This document shows positions 1 through 9,142 of a stretch of DNA of 64,000 nt, in pieces. Position 1 is the first letter of the stretch. Each line of letters begins with the position of its first letter. Position numbers and translations under genes: made by a program. The notes below the pieces were generated by a model that was given only the letters and a program-made list of their open reading frames with translations, was not told where the DNA came from and did no database searches. This DNA is from Streptococcus sp. CF8_St5-11 (GTDB lineage Bacteria; Bacillota; Bacilli; Lactobacillales; Streptococcaceae), in contig NZ_JANCOJ010000001.1 of assembly GCF_024295625.1 (NCBI RefSeq), forward strand, positions 744,001-808,000, read 5' to 3'.

Positions 1-2798
1 GAGATTGGGAACGATAAGAATGCATTCCATGCTTTTTCGGTTTTGACAAACTTCCCATCCACTTTCACTTTCCAGCCATCGCTGTATGGAATGGAAGTCA
101 TCATATAGTTACTATCATCTGTGATAGACACATCACCAACAATATGGGTATTTGAAAACTTGGTTACTTGTAAACCTTGTTTCTTCCGGTTTTCTAATAC
201 CTGTTGAATCTGATCAACGTCGGCACGATAAACACCTGCATTGCTCATATCAATGTGATCTGTTCTAAATCTAAATTCAATAACGGTTTCTTGGTTTTCA
301 GTTTGATCTGTCAACTGCCAAATTTGTCTCTGCGTAAAAATTTTAGCATTGAGCAACCATTTATTATTGAGTAAAACCGAGTAATCTTGGTTTTGGATCA
401 AAGATACAGGAGTAAAGAAATAATAGGTGTAATTGGTACGTGGAGTGACCTTATAACGAATAATGGCATCTTTTGACGAATCCGCTCTCTTATAGATGGC
501 TTCTCCCGTTTCCTTATTAACCTTTTCTTCGATCACATTTTCTGTCTCGATCGAGCTGAACGCCAAGGGTTTAAAGTACTCAACGGTATCATTATTGGCC
601 TTTTGATGCCCCTCCATGGAATTCAAAATAATATTCTGGTTAGCAAAGGCATTATTGGCACCAAATTGAATATTCCTTACCAGACTGTTCGTCCCGTATG
701 CAAGTGGGAAGGAATTTGGATTCTTATAGACGACATAACGATTGTCCTCATAAACCTTGTCTGTGAAATAGCGATGCAGATCAAAGCGGTCTGTAAATCG
801 ATAAAAGTACATCTTATCTGGATGGGCTTCAATCTCTTTAGGATCAAAGTCCTTAGCACTCATAAAGTAACGAACACCATATAAAGCATCTGTCAAAGGT
901 GTTCCGTTTGAATATTGGGTCGCCGCATTGACGCCAAGATCTCCCATGAAAGCAAACTGATCCATGGTGCTACGTTCCAAACTTGAGCTAAAGGTACTTA
1001 GACCCGGATAGGACACCAAGGAAGGAACCGTTCTGGAATAGGCAAAATCTGTGGCAATCCGATAGAATTTTTGATCTGCATTTTCTTGGATACTGTCTGT
1101 CACGCGCTTGACCGAAACAGTCGCATCTGCAAACTTGTGCACATCATCATACCCAAATGTTACTTGGGACAAGTACGCATTATAGCCAAACTCAAAGATT
1201 GTCAGCACTGATACGACAATCATGGATAAGCGTGAGATCTTAAAGTTTAGGATAAAGAGAATGCTCAGGTAGAGCATCGCTGTAATCCCCACTTGCGACA
1301 AGAGATAGCCTGTCTTTAATAAGACAGCAGCTAGCACTAAGATGACCGCTGCTAGAGCCATTCGAATCATTTTTTCCAATTGGCTCTTCTGAGATTTTTC
1401 CCAATACGCATAGAAGATGAAGCAGGTCACCGCTGCTATTCCCAGAACACTTAGAATAGAGAACTTAGAGAGGAAACGACTGATCGCTTGCGGTTGAGTC
1501 TTTGAGATAAAACTATACTGATGGAAATAGAGATAAACTACCGACAAGAGCAAGCCCAAGCCGATGATACAGTTGGTTCGTTTGGAAATAACGATCTTCT
1601 GCTTCATCGCTTGATAAGCTAGGACTAGCATAAAGAATGAAAACAGCCAAGAAAAACGGAAGAAGAAACCGGCTGGGTTTTGTCCCATATGCCATATCTT
1701 ACTGACAAATTCATTGACAAAGGAAATCAGGAAAATGAGGGTAACAATCCCTGCAGCCCATTTTTTGGCTTTTCCAACTTTTTGCGATAGGAAATAAAAG
1801 ATAAATCCAAGAAAGCCAAGCGCTCCAATATAAATATTGGGAAGGTTGGGACCCGCTGACCATCCTGATGTTGTATCAAAGCCACCAACAACCAACTTAG
1901 AAAGAATATCCAAAGGGTTAATTTGGAAGGCAAATGAGAAGGTCATGCCTCCACCAACTTGCCCCTTACTTTCAATCAGGTTGAAAAATACAGGCAAGAG
2001 CAAGACTGAGGCTGTCGCAATCCCAATAATCGAATAGATCACTGCTTGCAACAAAGGGATACTAAAGTTTTTAATCTTTGCCTTTAGATCACCTTCAATC
2101 AGCAATCTTGGCGATACATAGTAGCAGGCGTACAGAGCGATGAAAATGGAGATCATATAGCCCATGTAAAACTGAAGCAAGACCGTCAATCCTAAAGCAA
2201 AAGCATAGCGATAAGGAGATTTCCCATCTAATAGTTCTTCCAAATACACAATCACAATTGGCAGCATGATCATGGCATCATAGAAGATGACGTTCATCTG
2301 ATAGGAAACCAACATCCCTGACAAGGCATAGGCCGTCGAGAATAATGGAACCAACCATTTTCTAGATTCTAATCCTTTGTAGCGCTTGATTAAAAGGAAA
2401 GCAAAGGATAGACCGATTGCCCCGTAGCGGAGCCAAATGGTTAAAAATACTGCTGCCCCAAAATATTTGAGGGGAGCTAGAATGTAGATGATGTTGAAGG
2501 GACTCATTAAATAGTAGCCGAGCACACCGATCATATCTCCACCAAGAGACTTGGTGAAAGAATAACTCAAACTAGATAGATCCCCCGTCAAGATGGCATT
2601 TTTTAGCAAGCCAAAGAAACTGATATATTGCTGTCCAAAGTCAACAGCCATCAGACTCTTGCTTCCAAAAGGATACATCCCTATAAAAGCCCACACAATG
2701 AGCATGATGGTCATTGGGAGCAGGGCACTTGCAGCATAGAGAATTTTCTTTGGATGTTTTTTCCAAAACTCTTGCCAACGCATGAACCAGATTAACAT
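1..2798 (-). CDS. YfhO family membrane protein (3' end beyond window)
   Basis: Large polytopic membrane protein, reading MLIWFMRWQEFWKK at its start, with the typical YfhO segments 'SLMAVDFGQQYISFF' and 'DMIGVLGYYLMSPFN' soon after. The reading frame stays open to base 1, giving at least 932 residues; the last visible stretch, around WNAFLSFPI, is typical of the YfhO C-terminal part, so little is missing. AGGAG lies 5 nt before the ATG. In Bacillus, YfhO is a GT-C-type glycosyltransferase that works with a GT2 enzyme making an undecaprenyl-linked sugar to decorate lipoteichoic acid. Here a GT2 gene lies 17 nt upstream in the same direction, so a comparable two-step surface glycosylation is inferred. 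Substrate unknown. Confidence 0.85.
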   Translation of the reverse strand, partial: MLIWFMRWQEFWKKHPKKILYAASALLPMTIMLIVWAFIGMYPFGSKSLMAVDFGQQYISFFGLLKNAILTGDLSSLSYSFTKSLGGDMIGVLGYYLMSPFNIIYILAPLKYFGAAVFLTIWLRYGAIGLSFAFLLIKRYKGLESRKWLVPLFSTAYALSGMLVSYQMNVIFYDAMIMLPIVIVYLEELLDGKSPYRYAFALGLTVLLQFYMGYMISIFIALYACYYVSPRLLIEGDLKAKIKNFSIPLLQAVIYSIIGIATASVLLLPVFFNLIESKGQVGGGMTFSFAFQINPLDILSKLVVGGFDTTSGWSAGPNLPNIYIGALGFLGFIFYFLSQKVGKAKKWAAGIVTLIFLISFVNEFVSKIWHMGQNPAGFFFRFSWLFSFFMLVLAYQAMKQKIVISKRTNCIIGLGLLLSVVYLYFHQYSFISKTQPQAISRFLSKFSILSVLGIAAVTCFIFYAYWEKSQKSQLEKMIRMALAAVILVLAAVLLKTGYLLSQVGITAMLYLSILFILNFKISRLSMIVVSVLTIFEFGYNAYLSQVTFGYDDVHKFADATVSVKRVTDSIQENADQKFYRIATDFAYSRTVPSLVSYPGLSTFSSSLERSTMDQFAFMGDLGVNAATQYSNGTPLTDALYGVRYFMSAKDFDPKEIEAHPDKMYFYRFTDRFDLHRYFTDKVYEDNRYVVYKNPNSFPLAYGTNSLVRNIQFGANNAFANQNIILNSMEGHQKANNDTVEYFKPLAFSSIETENVIEEKVNKETGEAIYKRADSSKDAIIRYKVTPRTNYTYYFFTPVSLIQNQDYSVLLNNKWLLNAKIFTQRQIWQLTDQTENQETVIEFRFRTDHIDMSNAGVYRADVDQIQQVLENRKKQGLQVTKFSNTHIVGDVSITDDSNYMMTSIPYSDGWKVKVDGKFVKTEKAWNAFLSFPI

Positions 2799-2815
2799 GT
2801 TTTCTCCTATCTTCT

Positions 2816-3775
2816 TTAGCCGATATGATTTTTCTTCGCTTGTTCGATATTGGTCTCTTCAATGATGAAATGAGGACGACGCTTCACTTCATAATAGATC
2901 TTGCCAATATACTCTCCAAGAATTCCGATGAAGATGAGTTGCACTCCGCTAAATAATATAATAGCCGCAATCGTTGTGAAATAACCACTCACATAATTCC
3001 CAGCAGCGAAGATATATTTCATCAACTCAAAAACTAGATATAAAAGAGCCAGCCCTAAACAGATGAAACCGAATTGAATACAAACACGGAGAGGACGATC
3101 ATTAAAAGAAATAATTCCTTGAATCGCATAATTCAAAGATTTCTTAAAACCAAATTTGCTCTTTCCAGCCTTACGGGTTTCATTCTTATAAGGAATTACT
3201 TTCTCTTTAAAACCAATCCATTCATACAAACCTTTATTAAAGCGATTATACTCTGGCATTGACACAAAGGCTTCCATGGCTTTTCGGCTAAGCAGTCTTA
3301 ATTCAGATTTCCCGTCTGTTAGGTGCACATCCATGGAGCGATTTGACAAGAAGTAAAACAAGCGTGCAAAGGAACTTCCTACAAAAGATTCTCCTTCACG
3401 AGTTCGTTGGCCACTAACAATATCATAGCCCTCATTATAAGCTTCTAAGAATGAGGGAATCAAGTATGGTGGATGCTGGAGATCCCCGTCCATGACCATC
3501 ACCGCATCCCCACTGGCATATTTAAAACCAGCCAAGATACCACTCTCTCGTCCAAAATTTCGACTGAAACGGATATATTTGATGCGGTCGTTTTCTCTTG
3601 CAAATTCTTCAATTAACTCAAAGGTCTTGTCACTACTTCCATCATCGATGTAGAGGATTTCATAATCAGAGAGCTCTTTCCCTAACATTTGCTCAAGCTG
3701 ATTAGAAATTTCACGATGGGTTTGAGGAAGTACCAGCTCCTCATTCAAGAGGGTTATTAAGATTGATAATTTCAT
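2816..3775 (-). CDS. GT2 family glycosyltransferase, GtrB/CsbB-like
   Basis: 319-residue glycosyltransferase of the polyprenyl-phosphate type. The N-terminal GT-A domain shows 'SILITLLNEE', the nucleotide-binding 'YIDDGSSDKT', and 'VMDGDLQHP', the DxD-like metal site. Two predicted membrane helices at the C-terminus (about residues 225-250 and 265-290) end in 'GEYIGKIYYEVKRRP', the usual tail of DPM1/GtrB/ArnC-like enzymes. It likely moves a sugar from a nucleotide donor to undecaprenyl phosphate on the cytoplasmic face, for use by the YfhO-like partner downstream. I chose the ATG at 3775 because GGAG lies 8 nt before it; an upstream in-frame ATG (3802) has no such site and lies in the preceding terminator. 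Confidence 0.85.
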   Translation of the reverse strand: MKLSILITLLNEELVLPQTHREISNQLEQMLGKELSDYEILYIDDGSSDKTFELIEEFARENDRIKYIRFSRNFGRESGILAGFKYASGDAVMVMDGDLQHPPYLIPSFLEAYNEGYDIVSGQRTREGESFVGSSFARLFYFLSNRSMDVHLTDGKSELRLLSRKAMEAFVSMPEYNRFNKGLYEWIGFKEKVIPYKNETRKAGKSKFGFKKSLNYAIQGIISFNDRPLRVCIQFGFICLGLALLYLVFELMKYIFAAGNYVSGYFTTIAAIILFSGVQLIFIGILGEYIGKIYYEVKRRPHFIIEETNIEQAKKNHIG

Positions 3776-3796
3776 CCCTTTTTCTCCATAATACAT

Positions 3797-3830
3797 TCCC
3801 AAAAAAGAGAGAGCTCATGCTCTCCCCTTA
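3797..3830 (-). terminator. Rho-independent terminator after the LPNTG adhesin
   Basis: On the minus strand GAGAGC-ATGA-GCTCTC is followed by a T-rich run (CTTTTTT). It separates the LPNTG adhesin gene from the glycosyltransferase gene. Confidence 0.75.
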
Positions 3831-3846
3831 TATAGAAACTCATTGC

Positions 3847-5880
3847 TTATTTAATAGACAATTTTCGTTTCAATACGACTGCACCTGCTAACACAAAGGC
3901 TCCTGAGAATACAAATCCAGTTGCTGCAACTTCACCTGTATTAGGAAGAAGCGCTTTACGCCCTCCTCCATTGTTTCCACCTTTTGGTCCTGGTTGTCCA
4001 GTCGTGGTCGTCGTTGTTGATTCTTCATTTCCTGGAGTCACCGGTTTCTCTGGAGTTGTCGTTGTTGTTGTCGTTGGCGTTGGTTCTGCAGTAGTCGTTG
4101 TTGTTGTCGTTGGCTCTGCAGTTGTTGTGGTTGAAGTAGTCGTCGGCTCTTCTGTTGTCGTAGTTGTAGTAGTCGTCGGCTCTTCTGTTGTCGTAGTTGA
4201 AGTAGTCGTCGGCTCTTCTGTTGTTGTGGTTGTAGTAGTCGTCGGCTCTTCTGTTGTCGTAGTTGAAGTAGTCGTCGGCTCTTCTGTTGTCGTGGTTGTA
4301 GTAGTCGTCGGCTCTTCTGTTGTCGTAGTTGTAGTAGTCGTCGGCTCTTCTGTTGTCGTAGTTGTAGTAGTCGTCGGCTCTGCAGTAGTCGTTGTGGTTG
4401 TCGTTGGCTCTGCAGTAGTCGTTGTGGTTGTCGTTGGCTCTGCAGTAGTCGTCGTTGTGGTTGTCGTTGGCTCTGCAGTAGTCGTCGTTGTTGTTGTTGG
4501 CTCTGCAGTAGTTGTTGTCGTTGTCGTTGGTTCTGCAGTAGTCGTGGTGGTGGTTGTTGGTTCTGCAGTAGTTGTTGTGGTTGTTGTAGTCGTGGTGGTT
4601 GTTGTAGTTGTTGTAGTTGTAGTTGTTTTTTGGTCTACAATATTCTTAGCTACAGGAGATTTTGGTGTTTTGAATTCACCAGCTTCAACTACAGTATCAG
4701 CTGCCAACTCATAACCTTCTGGAGCTTTAACTTCTTTAATGATGTATTTGTCACGCAAGATGTTCTTAACAGTGAATTCACCATTAGCATCTGACTCAAA
4801 CTCACCAATGATATCTTGGTTAGTTGCACGGATAACTTGGAATTTCGCACCTTTAAGTGGAGCACCGTTTTCGTCTACTTTTTTCACTTGAATGCTAAAT
4901 TCGTAACCGACACCTTCACCACCAGCGATTTGGATGTTTACTTTACTATTTGAAGGGTACTCCTCTTTGTTATCACCTGCGATAGTCGCTGTATTCTTAA
5001 TTTGTTCGCCGTCAACAGTTTCATAGTTAGCAACTGCTTCATATTCTACTGCAAAGTGATCGTTAACAGAAATATTACCAAAATCAATAGAGAATGACTT
5101 ATCTGTTGCGTTTACAGTATAGTTAGCCGTAACGTCTTGTTTATTGTTAAGAGTCCATTTTCCATTAGCGTATTCCCAAGTACCTTTGAAGATTTTGAAA
5201 CTATCCTTTTTGTAGGTAACCCCTGCTGATGTTATTGAATCTGAAAGGACTGCATTGTTGATTGCTTCGTTAGTTCTGTTTACAGAGATACGGAATCCAA
5301 GGTTTTTGTGATCTCCATTATCCCAACCAGATTTGATGATTGTGTAACGTTTACCTTCACCAACTGTTGTACTTGTTACTTTACCGTTGAATTTTACATT
5401 ACCGTTAACAGAAACCTTAACAGGAACTTCACCATCATTTGGGAATTTATCTTTGTTAACACCAGCGTAGAAGAAGAATGAACCTGAAACGTCATTTTTC
5501 GTTTGAGCGAAATCTGTGAATGTCAAGACAATCTTACCAGTTTTTGCATCAACTTTTGCATCGGCAATCTTTTTACCAGTGATTGTATCGTTGATTTCAA
5601 AATCCTGAGACTTGATATCGATTGGTCCATCGATAGTGACTTCAGTTGTATCCCCTGCTTTAACATTTTTTCCTTCTAAAGCAAATTTTGCATTCAGACG
5701 GAAAGTGTCATAACGACCTAGACCGGTTGCTAATTCTTCACCTTTGCTATTTTGGATCTTGATCTCCGTGATGACATCGACTTTTTTAGACGTTTCCGCC
5801 TGTACAGTTTTAGAAAAAAGTGTCAATGACACAATCAATAGCGAACAAACTATTGACAAATAAACTGCTAACTTTTTCAT
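3847..5880 (-). CDS. LPNTG-anchored adhesin with Cna/SpaA-type domain and Thr-rich stalk
   Basis: 677 residues. An N-terminal signal peptide ends near 'SKTVQAET'. Residues about 30-320 resemble the two-domain adhesive head of Cna/SDR-type adhesins ('GLGRYDTFRLNAKF', 'SITSAGVTYKKDSF'). Residues about 325-410 form a SpaA/Cna-B domain ('IQVKKVDENGAPLKGAKF' to 'IIKEVKAPEGYEL'). Residues about 418-615 are almost pure threonine in 10-11 residue units ending AEP or EEP. The C-terminus has LPNTG (about 645-649), a hydrophobic helix and a basic tail, so sortase A anchoring is expected. The long Thr stalk probably extends the head through the wall and could be O-glycosylated (inference). Ligand unknown. 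It is transcribed alone from a good promoter at 5925-5953. Confidence 0.85.
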   Translation of the reverse strand: MKKLAVYLSIVCSLLIVSLTLFSKTVQAETSKKVDVITEIKIQNSKGEELATGLGRYDTFRLNAKFALEGKNVKAGDTTEVTIDGPIDIKSQDFEINDTITGKKIADAKVDAKTGKIVLTFTDFAQTKNDVSGSFFFYAGVNKDKFPNDGEVPVKVSVNGNVKFNGKVTSTTVGEGKRYTIIKSGWDNGDHKNLGFRISVNRTNEAINNAVLSDSITSAGVTYKKDSFKIFKGTWEYANGKWTLNNKQDVTANYTVNATDKSFSIDFGNISVNDHFAVEYEAVANYETVDGEQIKNTATIAGDNKEEYPSNSKVNIQIAGGEGVGYEFSIQVKKVDENGAPLKGAKFQVIRATNQDIIGEFESDANGEFTVKNILRDKYIIKEVKAPEGYELAADTVVEAGEFKTPKSPVAKNIVDQKTTTTTTTTTTTTTTTTTTTTAEPTTTTTTTAEPTTTTTTTAEPTTTTTTTAEPTTTTTTTTAEPTTTTTTTAEPTTTTTTTAEPTTTTTTTTEEPTTTTTTTTEEPTTTTTTTTEEPTTTSTTTTEEPTTTTTTTTEEPTTTSTTTTEEPTTTTTTTTEEPTTTSTTTTAEPTTTTTTTAEPTPTTTTTTTPEKPVTPGNEESTTTTTTGQPGPKGGNNGGGRKALLPNTGEVAATGFVFSGAFVLAGAVVLKRKLSIK
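4035..4630. repeat. Tandem Thr-codon repeat (30/33-bp units) in adhesin stalk
   Basis: About 600 bp of short direct repeats encode T(7-8)AEP, T(8)EEP and TTTSTTTTEEP units on the minus strand. Neighbouring units are nearly identical at the DNA level, for example the recurring gtagtcgtcggctcttctg. Such arrays change length by slippage or recombination. Confidence 0.9.
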
Positions 5881-5924
5881 TTTTTCTCCCTTTCTAGGCT
5901 GATTTTTTATAAATCAACGCATAT

Positions 5925-5953
5925 AATATAGCAAAACATAGTGAGAAAGTCAA
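5925..5953 (-). promoter_or_regulatory. Sigma-A promoter of the LPNTG adhesin
   Basis: TTGACT, 17-bp spacer, TATATT, read on the minus strand about 45 bp before the start codon. Confidence 0.7.
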
Positions 5954-6043
5954 GATTATTGAACAAAAAATCCATCTTTTGTATATTTAAGGTCTATTTA
6001 GCTTGTGAATTTTTTTCTAAATAAACCTCCCTCTTTCAAACAG

Positions 6044-8065
6044 TTATTTTTCCAGAATCAGCACATCTTTTGTAGATAAGTTGCTCTCTTTATACCCTGA
6101 TTCTTTATAGAGGTTTAGAGTGGCTGTTTCAGAATAGCCATTTTTTTCCTCTTGCATTTCCCTTGGAACTACCACTATGTCAATCTTAGAATCAAGCTTT
6201 TTGTCATTATGGTAGAAAATATCATACAATTTTTCATGGCTGCGAAGACTCGGCGTATAGCCACCTGCTGCTAAGACCGCTTTATCTTTAGGGACAGCCT
6301 GCAGGGTCTTTTCGAGCCCATCAAAATAGTCTTTGCGTGTTTGATAGTATTGGATTTCAAAACTCCAATTATGCGTGAAACTATATAGAATGGCGCTTGA
6401 AAAAATGATGGAAGAAGCTAGTAGAGCCACCAATACATTATCTGATGCCGACTGGTTCTTGCTTAATTGATCGATAGACAATAAAGCCATCAAAAATAGA
6501 AGCGTGACCGAACCATAGCTATACTGAAAACCAATATCATATTGGTAAGGCCAATCCATCAATAAATTAATGAGAAAAAGAGGCAACATCAGAAAATAGG
6601 TAGACCAACGTCGCTGAATCAGTGGTAAAAAGCTAAAAGGAAATAGGACCAAAAAGAGGTAACCAAGTCGTTTCGCTGTAAATAAACTTCCCAAAACATA
6701 AAGCGGATTTAGGACTACATTTTTCACAACCATCAGGAGGCCGTTTTCGCCACTTAATAATAGATTATTGTATCGAGAAACCATAGCTCCCTCGCCATAT
6801 CTTGCTAAGAGGAACATGGCAAATGCAAAATAAAGTATCGGTAAGGCAAACAGGCTGAGATACAACCACTTTTTAAACTTGGCCTCGAAGATAAAACGAT
6901 GTTGAAACGCAAAATAAAGTCCTAAGGACAGCACGTAGACAAAGGCATCCTCTTTCACAAAAAGGAGCAACAAGGTGAACAAGATAGTTCTTCCACGCCA
7001 CTGAGAAATCAGGCTGTAGAACAACCAAAGTATCAATGGAGGCAAAAAACAATTTTCATGCAAATGGAATCCACCACTCGTTGTCATGACCGGAGTCACA
7101 AAAAAGAGGGCAAGCACGAGCGGCGTCATGACTTTTGGCAATTGTATTTTCTTTAGAATCAAACAAAGCGGGATAACTGCTGAAAATACAATCACTGTTT
7201 GAGCGATATCTAACGTTTCCACATAAGGAAATAGCATATAGAAGGGCAAGATCAAATAATAAATAGGAGAAATATGGACTCCAAAATGTGATAATGCCCT
7301 ATCTCTTTCGAGGGTGGTAACTTGCGAAAAATCATGTCTCATTCTCTCAAACATCTGTGAAAAGATTCCAATATCAAAAGAAGAGACCGCATTGGCTTTA
7401 ATCTTATAATAGGCAACAATCGATAGATAGAGCACATAGAAAATACCACCTATAATTGTCACCACTGTGAGTCTTCGAACCCAGGTTTCATTAACTTTAG
7501 CCAAAGAAATCTTGGAGAGAAGAAAACCGATCAGGACGGCAACGATAACGGCTACTAATACTGGCCAAATCAACGTAGGCAACTTCGATTCAGAAATCGT
7601 AAACGTAAAGATTCCCAGTTCCTTATCTTGAAGATTGGCACTGGTTTGTAGCAACAATTTCGGAAAAGACAAGACATCTACCGCTAAGAAGATATAAGCG
7701 ATTTTTTCTTTTCCTAAATAAAAATATAGAAACAAGACCAGTGAGAGCAACACTAGGCCCAATGACATAAAGAGACTCGGACTTTTCAAAATAGAAATAA
7801 ATAGGATACCTGCCGCGAACCAAAGATTCAATTTTTGTATGCAGATATACTTCTTGCTCTCCGTCAAAAACCAAAGAATAGGATAACTAATGAACAAAGC
7901 AAGGACCGTATGGGTCCATCCTACTTTACCAAGTTCTAGAAATAATTCCTTTGTTGAAAAACTCAATAGATTGACCATCATGGCCACAAAATAAGAACCT
8001 AGAAGCAACCATAAATAGTTAAGGTTCATTGTCTTAGCAAGGTTCATTGTCTTAGCAAGTTTCAT
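6044..8065 (-). CDS. DUF2079 polytopic membrane protein
   Basis: 673-residue protein with more than ten hydrophobic segments and a hydrophilic C-terminal tail. The segment 'FDIGIFSQMFERMRHDF' followed by 'HFGVHISPIYYLILPFYM' is the signature of DUF2079 membrane proteins, which look like GT-C glycosyltransferases but have no settled function. The start at 8065 (MKLAKT) is chosen because GGAGG lies 11 nt upstream; an in-frame TTG at 8074 is too close to that site. Residues 4-15 are two copies of KTMNLA encoded by an exact 18-bp tandem repeat. It stands apart from the YfhO/GT2 pair, across the adhesin gene. Confidence 0.8.
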   Translation of the reverse strand: MKLAKTMNLAKTMNLNYLWLLLGSYFVAMMVNLLSFSTKELFLELGKVGWTHTVLALFISYPILWFLTESKKYICIQKLNLWFAAGILFISILKSPSLFMSLGLVLLSLVLFLYFYLGKEKIAYIFLAVDVLSFPKLLLQTSANLQDKELGIFTFTISESKLPTLIWPVLVAVIVAVLIGFLLSKISLAKVNETWVRRLTVVTIIGGIFYVLYLSIVAYYKIKANAVSSFDIGIFSQMFERMRHDFSQVTTLERDRALSHFGVHISPIYYLILPFYMLFPYVETLDIAQTVIVFSAVIPLCLILKKIQLPKVMTPLVLALFFVTPVMTTSGGFHLHENCFLPPLILWLFYSLISQWRGRTILFTLLLLFVKEDAFVYVLSLGLYFAFQHRFIFEAKFKKWLYLSLFALPILYFAFAMFLLARYGEGAMVSRYNNLLLSGENGLLMVVKNVVLNPLYVLGSLFTAKRLGYLFLVLFPFSFLPLIQRRWSTYFLMLPLFLINLLMDWPYQYDIGFQYSYGSVTLLFLMALLSIDQLSKNQSASDNVLVALLASSIIFSSAILYSFTHNWSFEIQYYQTRKDYFDGLEKTLQAVPKDKAVLAAGGYTPSLRSHEKLYDIFYHNDKKLDSKIDIVVVPREMQEEKNGYSETATLNLYKESGYKESNLSTKDVLILEK
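8021..8056. repeat. 18-bp exact tandem duplication at the DUF2079 start
   Basis: aaggttcattgtcttagc occurs twice head to tail, with a third partial copy (aagtttcat) at the start codon. It adds six in-frame residues. Confidence 0.9.
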
Positions 8066-8141
8066 TTCTATCAATACCTCCCAATTGTAGTTCCTATTCT
8101 AGCACAAAACCCTTACTATTTCTAGATAGTAATAACCATAC

Positions 8142-8175
8142 CAAAAGAGAGGCTGATACCAATTCAACCTCTCTT
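8142..8175 (-). terminator. Terminator after the amidotransferase-like gene
   Basis: AAGAGAGG and CCTCTCTT arms enclose about 15 nt; TTTT follows on the minus strand. Confidence 0.6.
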
Positions 8176-8179
8176 TTTC

Positions 8180-8869
8180 TTATAATTCCTGTAATAAATA
8201 ACGGAAGAGTTCTAAATTCCCTTTTTCTTCATTGACCAAATATTCTGGATGCCATTGCAAGCCCATAATCCGATGGCCGTCTACTGCTTCAATCGCTTCG
8301 ATGGTGTGATCGCGCGGATCAAAGGCGGTCGCACGGAAATTTGGTGCAAGATCCTTGATACTTTGACGGTGAACGGAATTGATCCGACTGGCCTGACCAA
8401 AGAGTTGCTCCACCACACTACCTTTTTTAGTCTCGATAGAATGGGAAGTCCCAAATGGAAGACCTTGCCAATGCCCTTCAATCTCTTGATTGAGTGTTCC
8501 TCCAAAAGCTACATTGATCAACTGAACCCCGCGGCAGATTCCTAGAACCGGTTTGTTTTGGCGAACTGCTTCCTTCAGTAGGGCAAGCTCAAATTGATCG
8601 CGTTCGATATTGTAATCATCGCTTTCGATGGTTTTTTCTTCGCCATAGAGACTAGGATCGACATTTTGACCTCCACTTAGGATCAACTTGTCAATCGTTT
8701 CAACATAATCCTTAACTAAGGAAGGATCTCCCATCGGGATGACCATTGGAAGTCCACCTGCTTGACGGATCCCTTCCGCAAATTGACTAGACACGGAGGA
8801 ATGAAGGTTTTTCCCTTCCGGGTCAACCGGACAGAGATTAGCGGATACTCCAACAATTGTTCTGCACAT
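8180..8869 (-). CDS. Class I glutamine amidotransferase-like hydrolase (PuuD/peptidase C26 family)
   Basis: 229 residues. The nucleophile elbow 'GICRGVQLINVAFGG' puts the catalytic Cys at about residue 112, and 'LQWHPEY' near residues 204-210 supplies the His and Glu of the triad. 'SGGQNVDPSLYGE' is the usual oxyanion-side loop. The family includes gamma-glutamyl-GABA hydrolases, so hydrolysis of a gamma-glutamyl amide is the best guess; the physiological substrate is not shown. The start at 8869 is preferred because AGGAGG lies 7 nt before it; another ATG two codons upstream (8875) almost touches that site. Monocistronic, divergent from gpsA. Confidence 0.85.
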   Translation of the reverse strand: MCRTIVGVSANLCPVDPEGKNLHSSVSSQFAEGIRQAGGLPMVIPMGDPSLVKDYVETIDKLILSGGQNVDPSLYGEEKTIESDDYNIERDQFELALLKEAVRQNKPVLGICRGVQLINVAFGGTLNQEIEGHWQGLPFGTSHSIETKKGSVVEQLFGQASRINSVHRQSIKDLAPNFRATAFDPRDHTIEAIEAVDGHRIMGLQWHPEYLVNEEKGNLELFRYLLQEL

Positions 8870-9057
8870 ATTCATTCCTCCTTCATTTTAACTACTACTT
8901 ATCTTACCACCCATTAGTGATAGTGTCTAATATGTATTTTTTAAAACCGTGATAGATTTTATTTATCACCCTCACCTTCCTCACAAAACAATTGATGATC
9001 ATACAAGTTTTTTTACCTATATTATGTTAAAATAGAGAGGAAAATAGAATCGTCCTT

Positions 9058-9113
9058 CAAGGCACACATTAGGCCGTTTCGAAGGTGCAAGCGCTAGATT
9101 CCTAGCCTTGTTG
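9058..9113 (+). promoter_or_regulatory. Structured 5' leader of gpsA
   Basis: CAAGGC pairs with GCCTTG about 45 nt later, and TAGG with CCTA just inside; a further GCTAG-ATTC-CTAGC hairpin overlaps. There is no T-run, so it is not an obvious terminator. I cannot match it to a known riboswitch. Confidence 0.35.
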
Positions 9114-9142
9114 AAAAAATAGACATAGAAATGGAAGATACA

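Noticed and set aside
3971-4714. 247-codon plus-strand frame rich in Val
   Set aside because: It is the antisense reading of threonine codons in the adhesin stalk; no RBS and no composition like a real protein.
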